Assembly: GCF_006716765.1 (NCBI RefSeq) | Contig: NZ_VFPO01000001.1 | Span: forward strand, 6,510,001 to 6,574,000 | Reading direction: 5' to 3' | DNA length: 64,000 nucleotides | Source: Actinomadura hallensis | Lineage (GTDB): Bacteria > Actinomycetota > Actinomycetes > Streptosporangiales > Streptosporangiaceae | Shown: positions 15,939 through 25,300 of the stretch, piece after piece | Position numbering within the stretch: position 1 is the stretch's first letter | How the letters are laid out: every line of letters starts with the position of its first letter | The notes under the pieces: model-generated | What the model was told of the DNA's origin: nothing | The model's database searches: none | What the model saw: only the letters and a program-made list of their open reading frames with translations | Made by a program: the position numbers and the translations under genes

Positions 15939-16859
15939 TCAGGGTGCCAGCAGGGTCGTGAGGAGGTCCACGCCCTCGTCGCGGACGTCCGGCATGCCGT
16001 GCTCGATCCCGTACAGGACGTCGCTCACCGGGTCGGCCAGCTCCCAGAAGCGCAGCTTGCCCTCCAGCCGCGCGTCCAGCCGCCGTCCCCGGTGCTCCTG
16101 GAGCCGCCGGACGAACGCGGGGTTCGTCTCGGGCCACAGGTAGCAGAGGTCGTAGTCGGGGTCGCCGATCCGCACGTCCCCGAAGTCGATCAGGCCGGTG
16201 ATCCGCGTCCCGTCGACGAGGAGGTGGTCCAGGCTGAGGTCCGCGTGGATCAGCGTGGGAGGGGCCACGAAGTTGCCGTCGTCGCCGAGGTACCGCTCGT
16301 AGGCCGCGACCAGGCGGCGCGCCTCGTCCGGCGGCAGCAGCGGCACGACCTCGGCGTGGACGCGAGGCAGCTCGCGGGTGTGTCGCGCGCGAAGGTCCAC
16401 CTCCGGGACGCCGAGTTCGCGGGCCCGCTCGACGGGGAACGCGTGGATCGCCTCGATCAGCTCGGCGACGCGGCGGGCGGTCTCCGGCTCGTCCAGCAGG
16501 CCGCGGGCGTGCCAGTCCTCCTCGTCCAGCGACTCCCCCGGGACGATGGGGTAGCAGCAGAACGACCCGGGGCCGAGCGGGTTCGGGGCGGTGAACGCGA
16601 AGCGGGGAATGGGGACGCCGAGCGTCCCGGCGAGTTCCGGCAGCAGCCTCGCCTCGCGCGCGATGCTCGCCGCGCCGGTCTCGCCGCGCGGGAAGCGGAG
16701 CACGTACGTGTCGCTCTCCGCGTCCAGGAGCAGCGCGACGCTCTCGTGTCCCGCCCCGAGCGGGCGCAGCGGGCGACGCGCCAGGTCGGGGCGGACGCTG
16801 GCGAGGACGGCCCGCACCTTCGGTTCCCAAGCGTCGGGAAGGGCGGCTGTCCGGGACAT
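15939..16859 (-). CDS. Aminoglycoside phosphotransferase (APH)-family kinase
   Basis: 306 residues. The kinase fold shows the ATP-binding start (PLGAGHESVALLL, DTYVLRFPR), the catalytic loop HADLSLDHLLVDGTRI and the metal-binding IDFGDVRIGDPDYDLCYL. Such enzymes phosphorylate aminoglycosides, macrolides or small metabolites; the sequence does not fix which. The ATG at 16859 is preceded by AGGAG. It is divergent from the MerR-type gene, and the MerR operator lies in the 83-bp gap, so both may be regulated together. Resistance is possible but not shown. Confidence 0.85.
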   Translation of the reverse strand: MSRTAALPDAWEPKVRAVLASVRPDLARRPLRPLGAGHESVALLLDAESDTYVLRFPRGETGAASIAREARLLPELAGTLGVPIPRFAFTAPNPLGPGSFCCYPIVPGESLDEEDWHARGLLDEPETARRVAELIEAIHAFPVERARELGVPEVDLRARHTRELPRVHAEVVPLLPPDEARRLVAAYERYLGDDGNFVAPPTLIHADLSLDHLLVDGTRITGLIDFGDVRIGDPDYDLCYLWPETNPAFVRRLQEHRGRRLDARLEGKLRFWELADPVSDVLYGIEHGMPDVRDEGVDLLTTLLAP

Positions 16860-16904
16860 GGGCACTCCTGACCGGATCGGGGCAAGGTCGATGATGGTTC
16901 GGGC

Positions 16905-16935
16905 TTGAGTCTCCAGTGACTGGAGACCTCATCGT
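16905..16935 (+). promoter_or_regulatory. MerR-type promoter: dyad in a 19-bp spacer
   Basis: TTGAGT (16905-16910) and CATCGT (16930-16935) are 19 bp apart, longer than normal, and the perfect dyad GTCTCCAG-TGA-CTGGAGAC (16909-16927) fills the spacer. This is the classic layout of MerR-activated promoters. Confidence 0.8.
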
Positions 16936-16942
16936 GGACGAC

Positions 16943-17884
16943 GTGGAAGGCGACACCCTGTACACGATCGGGGAGCTGTCGAACCGCACCGGCCTTCCGG
17001 TGCGGACGATCCGGTTCTACTCCGACGCGGGCGTGGTGCCGGCGACCTCCCGCACGTCCGCCGGGTACCGGCTGTACGACGTGGAGGCCGCCGAGCGCCT
17101 CGACCTGGTGCGCACGCTGCGCGACCTCGGCGTCGACCTCGGCACGATCCGGCGGCTGCTGGAACGCGAGCTCGACGTCGCGGAGGTCGCGGCCGCGCAC
17201 GCCGAGGCGCTGGACGTGCAGATCCGCACGCTCCGGCTGCGCCGTGCCGTGCTGCGGGCCGTCGCCGAACGAGGATCCAGCCCCGAGGAGATCGAACTCA
17301 TGCACAAGCTCGCCCGGCTCTCCGACGAGGAGCGGCGGCGCATCATCACCGACTTCATCGACGAGTCGTTCGCGGGGCTCGCCGTGGACCCGGCCTTCGA
17401 GTCGAAGATGCGGTCCGCGCTGCCGGAGCTGCCGGAGGACCCCGAACCCGAGCAGGTCGACGCGTGGGTGGAGCTGGCCGAGCTGGTCGGCGACCCCGGG
17501 TTCCGCGCGTCGGTGCGGCGGATGGCCGAGTTCCAGGCGGAGGAGATCGCCAGGGGCGGTGCTCCCGAGAACCCGGCGCACCTCGGCCGGCTCGTGACGG
17601 AGAAGGTCTCGGCGGCCATCGCGGACGGGATCGCGCCGGACTCGGACGCCGCCCGCCCCGTCGTCGACGAGATCGCCGCCGCCTACGCGGACGCGCACGG
17701 CGCCGCGGACGGCCCCGAGTTCAGGCGCGACCTGCGGGAGCGGACCGAGATCGGCACCGACCCGCGGGCGGAGCGGTACTGGCAGCTGATCGCCGTCATC
17801 AACGGCTGGGAGACGCGGCCGCCGGCGACGCCGGCGTTCGAGTGGCTCATCGAGGCGCTGCGCAGCCACGATACCCCCGCGTAG
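16943..17884 (+). CDS. MerR-family transcriptional regulator
   Basis: About 313 residues. The DNA-binding domain is LYTIGELSNRTGLPVRTIRFYSDAGVVPATSRTSAGYRLYD, followed by the dimer helix and a long C-terminal domain (about 200 residues) that may bind an effector. Longer in-frame starts at 16916 and 16934 overlap the operator or -10, so the GTG at 16943 is favoured; the transcript would be leaderless. It probably controls itself and perhaps the divergent APH-like kinase. The C-terminal part has no family I recognise. Confidence 0.88.
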   Translation: MEGDTLYTIGELSNRTGLPVRTIRFYSDAGVVPATSRTSAGYRLYDVEAAERLDLVRTLRDLGVDLGTIRRLLERELDVAEVAAAHAEALDVQIRTLRLRRAVLRAVAERGSSPEEIELMHKLARLSDEERRRIITDFIDESFAGLAVDPAFESKMRSALPELPEDPEPEQVDAWVELAELVGDPGFRASVRRMAEFQAEEIARGGAPENPAHLGRLVTEKVSAAIADGIAPDSDAARPVVDEIAAAYADAHGAADGPEFRRDLRERTEIGTDPRAERYWQLIAVINGWETRPPATPAFEWLIEALRSHDTPA

Positions 17885-17892
17885 CGGCACCG

Positions 17893-19329
17893 CTAGGACG
17901 GCACCGGGACGTCGGCGCGGCGACGGTCGCGCCAGCGTCGCAGCGAGACCACGTCGTCCGCGTCGTCGAGGACTCCGCCGGCCGGATCGTCGGCCCCGCC
18001 CGCCCGGACCATGTCGCGGTCCGGCCGGAGGACGTCCCGCACCACCAGGACCGCCAGCGCCAGCACGGTCAGGAACCGGGCGAGCAGGGCGATGTGGTAC
18101 ACGTCCTGGCTGATGCCGCCCTCCGGCGCGTCGAAGCTCAGCACCGCCGACAGCGTCCCGGACAGGTCCGCGCCGGCGGTCTGGGCGGACACCGACAGCA
18201 GGAACCACCAGATGCCGAAGAAGTAGACGATCTCGCCGATCTGCCAGGCCACGAACGCGGGAAGCTTCGGGCGGGCCAGGACGGCCAGGGGCAGCAGCCA
18301 CAGCACGAACTGCGGCGACCACACCTTGTTCGGCAGCATGAACGCCACGAGGACGAGGAACATCAGCTGCGGCAGCCGCGGGCGGCGCGGCGCGGTGAAC
18401 GCCAGGACCGCGATGCCGGCGGCCAGGACGAGGAACGTTCCCGTCCCGAGGAGGTTGAGCAGCCCGGTGCTGGACGAGACCCGCTCCAGCCCGTGGTCCT
18501 GCAGGAAGAAGAAGATCGACCCCCAGTCGACGCCGCGGCCCTGGCTGAAGGTGTAGAACTCCTTCCACCCCTCCCACGCGAAGATCATCACGGGGAGGTT
18601 GACCAGCAGCCACGCGCCGGCGGTGCCCGCCAGCAGCCGTCCCGCCGCGCGCCACCGCCCGGCGCGCACGCACAGCAGCACCAGCGGGCCCAGGAACAGC
18701 AGCGGATAGAACTTCGCCGCGATCGCCAGCCCCAGCAGCGCTCCCGCCAGCGCCGGGCGGCGCGCCGACCAGGCGGCGAGGGCCAGCGCGGACAGCGCCA
18801 CCGCCAGCAGGTCCCAGTTGATGTACGCGGTGAGCAGCAGCGCGGGGGACAGCGCCACCATCAGCCCGGTGCGCAGCGACCGGCGGCCCGCCGCGTACGC
18901 CGTCGCGAGGACGGCGACGACCGCGAAGACCGCCAGCAGCAGCGCCGTCACGTTGAAGAACGCCATCCCGCGGGCGTCCTCGCCGAACGGCCGCACCAGC
19001 CACGCGACCAGCTGCATGAACGCGCCGCTCAGCACCGGGTACTCCACGTACTGGATGTCGGTGCCGGCGAACGAGTCGAAGTACGGGACCTTCCCGTCGC
19101 TCAGCCCCCGCACGTAGTACAGCGGATAGACGTCGGTGTAGCAGGCGTTCTTCGTCGTCTCGATGAAGTCGAACTTCGCGGACGCGCACGGCTGCTTCTG
19201 CAGCCACCCGGCCAGGCACACCAGCGCGGTGAGGCCCGTCAGCACCGGCGCGAACGGCGCCAGGGCACCGTGGCGGCGTCCCGGGGAGACGTCCGCGTCC
19301 GCCCCGTCGCTTCCGGCTTCGGCGGACAT
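17893..19329 (-). CDS. GT87 (DUF2029) polyprenol-dependent glycosyltransferase
   Basis: 478 residues with about 10-12 membrane segments. Motifs typical of the GT87 alpha-mannosyltransferase group are present: YTDVYPLYYVRGLSDGKVPY, VEYPVLSGAFMQ near the first loop, and ALLGLAIAAKFYPLLFLGPL. Family members transfer sugars, usually mannose from a lipid carrier, outside the membrane. The ATG at 19329 has GAGAGGGA upstream; ATG 19353 is the alternative. It lies 145 bp downstream of the PBP gene, an arrangement also seen with ponA1 in mycobacteria. It meets the MerR gene tail to tail with an 8-bp gap. Confidence 0.87.
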   Translation of the reverse strand: MSAEAGSDGADADVSPGRRHGALAPFAPVLTGLTALVCLAGWLQKQPCASAKFDFIETTKNACYTDVYPLYYVRGLSDGKVPYFDSFAGTDIQYVEYPVLSGAFMQLVAWLVRPFGEDARGMAFFNVTALLLAVFAVVAVLATAYAAGRRSLRTGLMVALSPALLLTAYINWDLLAVALSALALAAWSARRPALAGALLGLAIAAKFYPLLFLGPLVLLCVRAGRWRAAGRLLAGTAGAWLLVNLPVMIFAWEGWKEFYTFSQGRGVDWGSIFFFLQDHGLERVSSSTGLLNLLGTGTFLVLAAGIAVLAFTAPRRPRLPQLMFLVLVAFMLPNKVWSPQFVLWLLPLAVLARPKLPAFVAWQIGEIVYFFGIWWFLLSVSAQTAGADLSGTLSAVLSFDAPEGGISQDVYHIALLARFLTVLALAVLVVRDVLRPDRDMVRAGGADDPAGGVLDDADDVVSLRRWRDRRRADVPVPS

Positions 19330-19412
19330 CGTGTCCCTCTCAGAAGACGACATGGAGAGCAAGACTATTAGCCGCCGCACCCGGCCCGGACCCCGCACCC
19401 GGCGAACGTGAA

Positions 19413-19440
19413 AGGCCCGGAACCATCGGGCTCCGGGCCT
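19413..19440 (-). terminator. Hairpin terminator after the first PBP gene
   Basis: AGGCCCGGA (19413-19421) pairs with TCCGGGCCT (19432-19440) around a 10-base loop, 35 bp past the PBP stop and before the glycosyltransferase gene. Confidence 0.75.
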
Positions 19441-19474
19441 GTCGCGCGGTCACCGGGAACGGGTCCCCGGGACC

Positions 19475-22159
19475 CTAGTCGTTGCGGCGGTTGCCGCCGT
19501 CGGGATCCTCCGGGTCGTCGTTGCCGCGGCACGCGGGATGGTCGCGGTTCTGGGGCTGCGCGCACCACCAGGACCTGTCCCCGTCGGGCGGCAGGGCCGG
19601 GTTGCAGCCGACCGGCATCCCGAACCGGTTGCACGGCTGCCCCTGGCTGGGCGGAACCGACGGGGTGGCCGGCGGGGTCGGCTCCTCCGTCCGGCAGCCC
19701 GGCTGGTTCGGCTGCCCCGGCCGGCAGTCCGGCGTGTCGGTCGGGCTCGGCGACGACGACGGCGCGGGCGTCGTCGGACGCGCCTGCGCCCACGGGGCGA
19801 TCTGGCCGCCGTTCACCGGCGGCGGGAACGGCGTGACCTCCTTGCCCTCGAGGGCCTTCGTCATGAACTTCTTGAACAGGTCGGCGGGGACCGTACCACC
19901 GTAGACCCCGCTGTAGTTGCCGACGCCGATCAGCGACTTGCGGTTGCCGTTCTTGTCCTGGCGCCACATCGCCGACGCCGTCGCCAGCTCGGGCGTGTAC
20001 CCGACGAACCAGGCCGCCTTGTGCTCGTCCGTGGTACCGGTCTTGCCGGCGACCGGGCGGTTGCCGAGGGCCGCGCGGGTACCGGTTCCGCCGGGCTTGA
20101 CGACCGCCTCCATCGCCGACGTGGCGTCCGCCGCGACGCCCTCGGAGAACGCCCGGGTCGGCTCCTGCCAGGGCAGCTTCTCCAGGACCTCGCCCTTCTC
20201 GTTCGTGATCGGGTTGCCCTGGTTGTCGGTCACCTCGGCGATCACGTGGGCGTCGCGGTGCACGCCCTTCGCGGCGAACGTCGCGTAGACCGACGCCATC
20301 GCGACCGGGGTGGTGTCGATGACGCCGAGCGGCAGCGAGGTGTACTCCGGGTTGAGGTCCTTGGTGTCCGGCGGGATGCCCATCTTCTTCGCCATCTCGA
20401 CGACGTTGGACAGCTGGACCTTCTGCCCCAGCTCGACGTACGCCGTGTTGATGGACATCGCCGTCATCTGCTTGAGGTTGTAGACCCCGTTCTCCGCGCG
20501 GTTGTCGTTGGTGAACGTCGCACCGTTGATCGTCCGCTTGTAGCTGCCGTCCATCGTCGTCTGCAGGCTGATGCCCTGGTCGAGCGCCGTCGCCAGGACG
20601 ATCGGCTTGAACGACGACCCCGGCTGCACCATGGCGTGGAACGAGTTGTCGAACTGCTGCTTGCGGAAGTCGGGCCCGCCGTAGGCGGCCACGACCCCGC
20701 CCGTCTTCGGGTCGATCGCCGCGAGCCCGAACTGGATGTCCTTGCCGAGCCCGTTCTCCCTGCGGATCTCGGCGACGGCCTTGTTCGTGTAGTCCTGCAG
20801 CTCCTTGTCGAACGTCGTCTTGATCCGCAGGCCGCCGGTCTCCAGCATCTGGTCGTTGATGCCGAGCCGCTTCAGCTCCTCGATGACCCGCGCCTCCAGG
20901 TAGCCGGCGTTCGGGTCGTCCGGGACGTCGCTCCAGTTCTTCTGCGTCTGCGGGAACTTCGCCGCCGCGCGCTGCTTCTCGTCGAGCCAGCCCTCCTCGA
21001 CCATCCCGTCGAGGACGTAGTTCCATCGGTTGATCAGCGCCTGCTTGGCCGGGTTGGACGCCGGGCCGTAGGTGACGAAGTAGCCGGGACGCTGGATCAT
21101 CGCGGCGAGCATCGCCGCCTCGGACACGTTGATCTCGGTGACCGGCTTGTGGAAGTAGGCGCGCGACGCGGCCTGGATGCCGTACGAGCGGCGCCCGAAC
21201 GGGACGGTGTTCAGGTACAGCTCGAAGACCTTCTCCTTGTCCATCTCCTTGCCGAGACGGATGGAGATCAGGATCTCCTTGAGCTTACGGCTGACGGTCC
21301 GCTCCTGGCTGAGGCCCGCGTAGTAGTTCCGCGCCATCTGCTGGGTGATCGTCGAGGCGCCCGCGACCTCGCCGCCGGTCAGCGCCCGGTACATCGCGCC
21401 CGCGATGCCGGTCGGGGAGATGCCCGGCTCGGTCCAGAAGCCCCGGTCCTCCGCCGCGAGGACGGCGTTCTGCACGTGCTTGGGCACCTTGTCCAGCGAG
21501 ATGTTCTCGCGGTGCGTGCCGATGCGGGCGAGCGGCGACCCGTCCGCATAGGTGATCACCGACTCCTGCCGGATGGCGTCCTGCTGCTTCTCCGTCGGGA
21601 TCGGGGTGTTGGCGTACGCGACGACGACGAGCGTCGCCAGCCCGAGGATCATCACGGAGACGACGGCGACGATCACCTTCCAGGACGGGATGTACCGCCG
21701 CCAGCCGGCCTTGTCGGGGTCGTCCGACCGCCTGAAGCGGCCCTTGCCGCCGTCGTCGTCCCAGAATCCGCCGGACCCCGAGCCGCCGCCGCGGCCGCCG
21801 CCCGGGCCGCCCGGGCCGCGTCCGCCGGGTCCGCCGCGCCCGCCGGGACCGCGTCCGCCCGCGCCCGCGGCGCCGCCCGGCACTCCCGGGCCGCCGGGAC
21901 GCCCGGGCCGTCCGCCCGGTCCCGACCGCATGGCCGACGGCGCGCCCGCCCGGCGCCGTCCGCCGCCGCCACCGCCGATGCGGGCGGGTCCGCCGCCGCG
22001 CCCGCCCGGCCTGCCGCCGGGTCGGGGGCCCCTGCCGGGTGAGGGCGAGCCGGACGGTCCGCCACGCGGCGCACCGGCGGGCGTGCCCGAAACGCCGGGG
22101 CGGGGGGCTCCCCTCCGGCCGTCTCCGTGTTCCGGTCCGTATCGGCTTCCGTTACTCAC
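19475..22159 (-). CDS. Class A penicillin-binding protein (transglycosylase/transpeptidase)
   Basis: 894 residues. A Gly/Pro/Arg-rich cytoplasmic N-terminus of about 160 residues precedes one membrane anchor (WKVIVAVVSVMILGLATLVVV). The GT51 glycosyltransferase shows AVLAAEDRGFWTEPG, STITQQMARNYY and the LYLNTVPFGRRSYGIQAAS box. The transpeptidase has PGSSFKPIVLA (Ser-x-x-Lys), SINTAY (Ser-x-Asn) and KTGTT. A Pro-rich tail carries paired cysteines and ends with WWCAQPQNRDHPACRG. It polymerises and crosslinks peptidoglycan outside the membrane. It is the paralogue of the next gene, with the same start context (GTTGATGAGGTCGCGTGAGT). Confidence 0.95.
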   Translation of the reverse strand: MSNGSRYGPEHGDGRRGAPRPGVSGTPAGAPRGGPSGSPSPGRGPRPGGRPGGRGGGPARIGGGGGGRRRAGAPSAMRSGPGGRPGRPGGPGVPGGAAGAGGRGPGGRGGPGGRGPGGPGGGRGGGSGSGGFWDDDGGKGRFRRSDDPDKAGWRRYIPSWKVIVAVVSVMILGLATLVVVAYANTPIPTEKQQDAIRQESVITYADGSPLARIGTHRENISLDKVPKHVQNAVLAAEDRGFWTEPGISPTGIAGAMYRALTGGEVAGASTITQQMARNYYAGLSQERTVSRKLKEILISIRLGKEMDKEKVFELYLNTVPFGRRSYGIQAASRAYFHKPVTEINVSEAAMLAAMIQRPGYFVTYGPASNPAKQALINRWNYVLDGMVEEGWLDEKQRAAAKFPQTQKNWSDVPDDPNAGYLEARVIEELKRLGINDQMLETGGLRIKTTFDKELQDYTNKAVAEIRRENGLGKDIQFGLAAIDPKTGGVVAAYGGPDFRKQQFDNSFHAMVQPGSSFKPIVLATALDQGISLQTTMDGSYKRTINGATFTNDNRAENGVYNLKQMTAMSINTAYVELGQKVQLSNVVEMAKKMGIPPDTKDLNPEYTSLPLGVIDTTPVAMASVYATFAAKGVHRDAHVIAEVTDNQGNPITNEKGEVLEKLPWQEPTRAFSEGVAADATSAMEAVVKPGGTGTRAALGNRPVAGKTGTTDEHKAAWFVGYTPELATASAMWRQDKNGNRKSLIGVGNYSGVYGGTVPADLFKKFMTKALEGKEVTPFPPPVNGGQIAPWAQARPTTPAPSSSPSPTDTPDCRPGQPNQPGCRTEEPTPPATPSVPPSQGQPCNRFGMPVGCNPALPPDGDRSWWCAQPQNRDHPACRGNDDPEDPDGGNRRND

Positions 22160-22362
22160 GCGACCTCATCAACTGGGGTACGGCTGTGCGTCCAGAGAGT
22201 ACTGTGCGGCCCGGACCGCGGGGGCCGATGGCGTAAGGCTTCCCGGCCTCCGGCCGTCCGGCCGCGTTCGATCATGCCCGCTGGCGTGCGGCAATCCGCG
22301 AACATGCTTCATGTCACACCACCGCCTCCAGGCCAAAGTTCGGACGTAACGGTCTTCAGGGT
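22160..22362 (-). promoter_or_regulatory. Promoter region of the first PBP gene
   Basis: GCACAGTACTCT (minus strand, -10-like TACTCT at 22201-22196) and the leader GTTGATGAGGTCGCGTGAGTAA are shared with the second PBP gene, as is CGGACG-like sequence between them. The two genes were duplicated with their 5' ends, or share regulation. Confidence 0.55.
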
Positions 22363-25300
22363 TCATTCGGGTGGCCTCGCCAACGGCAGCAGCGGGGCGA
22401 TCACCGTCGCGTTCGGCTCCCCCGAACTGGGCTGGACGCTGCGTCCTCCCCGCCTCCCGCGGCACGCGGGGTGATCGCCCCGGTGCAGCTGGCACCACCA
22501 GTCCGGCGGCGGGTTGGACGGCGGCTTGTTCGGGTCGCAGCCGTCGCGCTGGAACGGCGACTGGCACGGCGGCAGGTCGCCGCGGTCTCCGCCGTCACCG
22601 GGGCCGCCGTCCTCCTGGCAGCGCGGGTCGAGCCGGCCGAACGGCCGGTCGCACCACGGCGGACGCCTGTCGCGCTTCTTCTTCGGCGGCGGCTTCGCCC
22701 ACTTCTGCACGATCCCGCCCCAGGCCGGCGGCGGGAACTGCTGCACCTCCATCCCCCGCATCGCTTCCACCATGTAGGCCCGCCAGATGCGGGCGGGGAT
22801 GGTACCGCCCTCCACCGTGCCGATCCCGGGCAGGATGACCGACTTCTTCTGCCCGTCGGGCCCCGTGGCGTCGTTGTAGATCGTCACCGCGGTCGAGACC
22901 TGCGGGGTGTACCCGACGAACCAGGTCGCGACGTTCCGGTCGGTGGTGCCGGTCTTGCCGGCCGCCGGACGGTCCGGCAGCGCCGCCGCCGTCGCGGTGC
23001 CGCCCTTGACGACCTGCTGCATCGCGTACGTGGCGTCCGCGGCGACCTTCGGGTCGAAGACGCGGCGCCGCTCGTACTTCGGCTTCAGCCGGATCGTCTT
23101 GTTGTCGGACTCCCTGACCTGCCGGATCACGTGCGGCTGGAAGTACGTGCCGCCGTTGGCGAACGTCGCGTAGCCCGCCGCCTGCTCGATCGGGCGGATG
23201 TTGTTGACCCCGAGCGCCAGGTTCAGGCAGCACTTGTGCGGTTCGAGCAGGAACTCCGCGATCCCGGCGTCGGTCTCGGTCTTGACGACCTCCTCGATGC
23301 CGACCTTGGCCATCAGCTGGATGAACGCGGTGTTCACCGAGTCCTTCGTCGCGGTGACCATGTCGACCGGGGTGCCGACGTCGTGGCTGTTCGGGACGAT
23401 CACCGCGTTGGGGTCGTCCTTCGACACCACGTTGCCGTCCGGGCCGATCGGCGTCTTCGACCGTCCCTCGAGGAGGCTCTTCAGGCTGTAGTTCTGCTTC
23501 AGGGCCGTCGCCAGCACGTACGGCTTCATCGCGGAGCCGCCCTGCGCCGAGCCCTGCCACACGTTGTTGAACTCCTGGTCCAGGTAGCCCGGACCGCCGT
23601 AGAACGCGATGACCTCGCCGTTCGCGGTGTTCACCGACACCAGCCCGACGCGGATCTTCTTCTCCGCGAGCTTCTTCGGGTTCACCTGCGCGACGGTCTT
23701 CTCGGCCGCCTTCTTGGCCATCGCCATGCGCTTGCGGTTGAAGGTGGTGTAGACGCGCAGGCCCTGGGTCGTCAGCTCCTTCTCGTCGATCCCCATGCGG
23801 CGGAGCTCTTCTTGGGCGCGCATCAGCATGTAGCCGCGCTGCCCGTCGTACAGCTGGTTGCCGGCGTTCACGCTCCGCATCTTGGGCAGGCCCTGCTGGA
23901 TGTACTTGTTCGCATCGCTCTCGCTAAGCTTGCCCATCGAGACCATGCCCTTGAGCGTGTACGCGTAGCGCTCGGTCGCCCACGCCCGGTGCGTCTTGGT
24001 CTCCGGGTCCCGGTTCGGGTTCTGGATGATGCCGCCGAGGACGGCCGCCTCGTCCGGGTTGAGCTTCCACACGTCCTTGCCGAAGTACTCGCGGGACGCG
24101 GCCTGGATGCCGTAGGTGTTGCGGCCGAAGTAGATGGTGTTCAGGTAGAGCTTGAGGATCTCGTCCTTGGTGTGCTTGTCCTCCAGCTTCAGCGAGATGA
24201 ACAGCTCCTTGAACTTCCGGCTCATCGTCCGGTTGTTCGGGTCGGAGTAGTAGTTCTTCGCCAGCTGCTGCGTGATCGTGGACCCGCCGCCCGACCCGCC
24301 GGTCAGGTTGTCCCAGACCGCGCGGGCCGTGCCCTTGATCGAGAAGCCGGGGTCGCTGTAGAAGCTGCGGTTCTCCGCCGCCAGCACCGCGTCGCGGACG
24401 TGCGGCGGGATCTTGTCCAGCTCGACGCTCTCCCGCTTCTTGCCGATCCGGCCGATCTCGGTGCCGTCGGTGTAGTAGAAGATCGACGCTTGGTCCTCGA
24501 CGCCCGCCACGGTCGGCTCCGCCGGCGTCGGGGTGTTCGCGTACGCGACCCAGATCAGCGTCGCGAGCGACGCGACGCCCAGGCCGGAGACACCGGCCAC
24601 GACCTTCCAGGACGGGATGAACCGCCGCCATCCCGTGTCCCGGGACCGCAGGTGACCGATGAACCCCGGCTTCTTGGGAGGGGGCCCACCGGGACCGCCC
24701 GGACCACCGGGCCCACCGGGCCCACCGGGCCCACCGGGCCCACCGGGCCCACCGGGCCCGCCGGGACCCACGGGGCCGCCGGACCGGTTCGCCGCCCGGA
24801 CGCCCTTGCTCTGGAACTTGGCGGTGACCTTCTCCCCGAGCTCCTTGCCGGCCTTGCCGAGCTCGCCGAGCTTGTCCTTCAGTCCGGCCTTGCCTCCCGC
24901 GGCGCCGAAACCGGCGGCGCCGGCCGCGCCCGCGGCCCCGGCGGCGGCCGCCGCACCGGGGGCTCCGGTGGGCACACCGCCCATGCCGTGCCCGGCGGGC
25001 ACGCCGGGCGACGCACCGAATCCGGCGGGCGGCCTCGGCCCCCCGCCGCCGGACATGCCATGGCCCGGCCCGTCCGCACGGACGGCGGGACCGGGCGCGG
25101 TGGGAGCCGCACCGCCGAAGGAACCGGGTCCGGGAGCACCGCCGCCGGGCGGGTTCGCACCCGCGTCGCCGCGGACGGCCGGACCGGGGGCGGTCGGAGC
25201 CGCCCCATGGCCGCCGGTCCCGCCAGGCCCACCGGACCCGCCACCGGCACCGGGCGAGCCCGAGGAACCCCCCGCGCCGAAACCGCCCTGGGCCCCGGAG

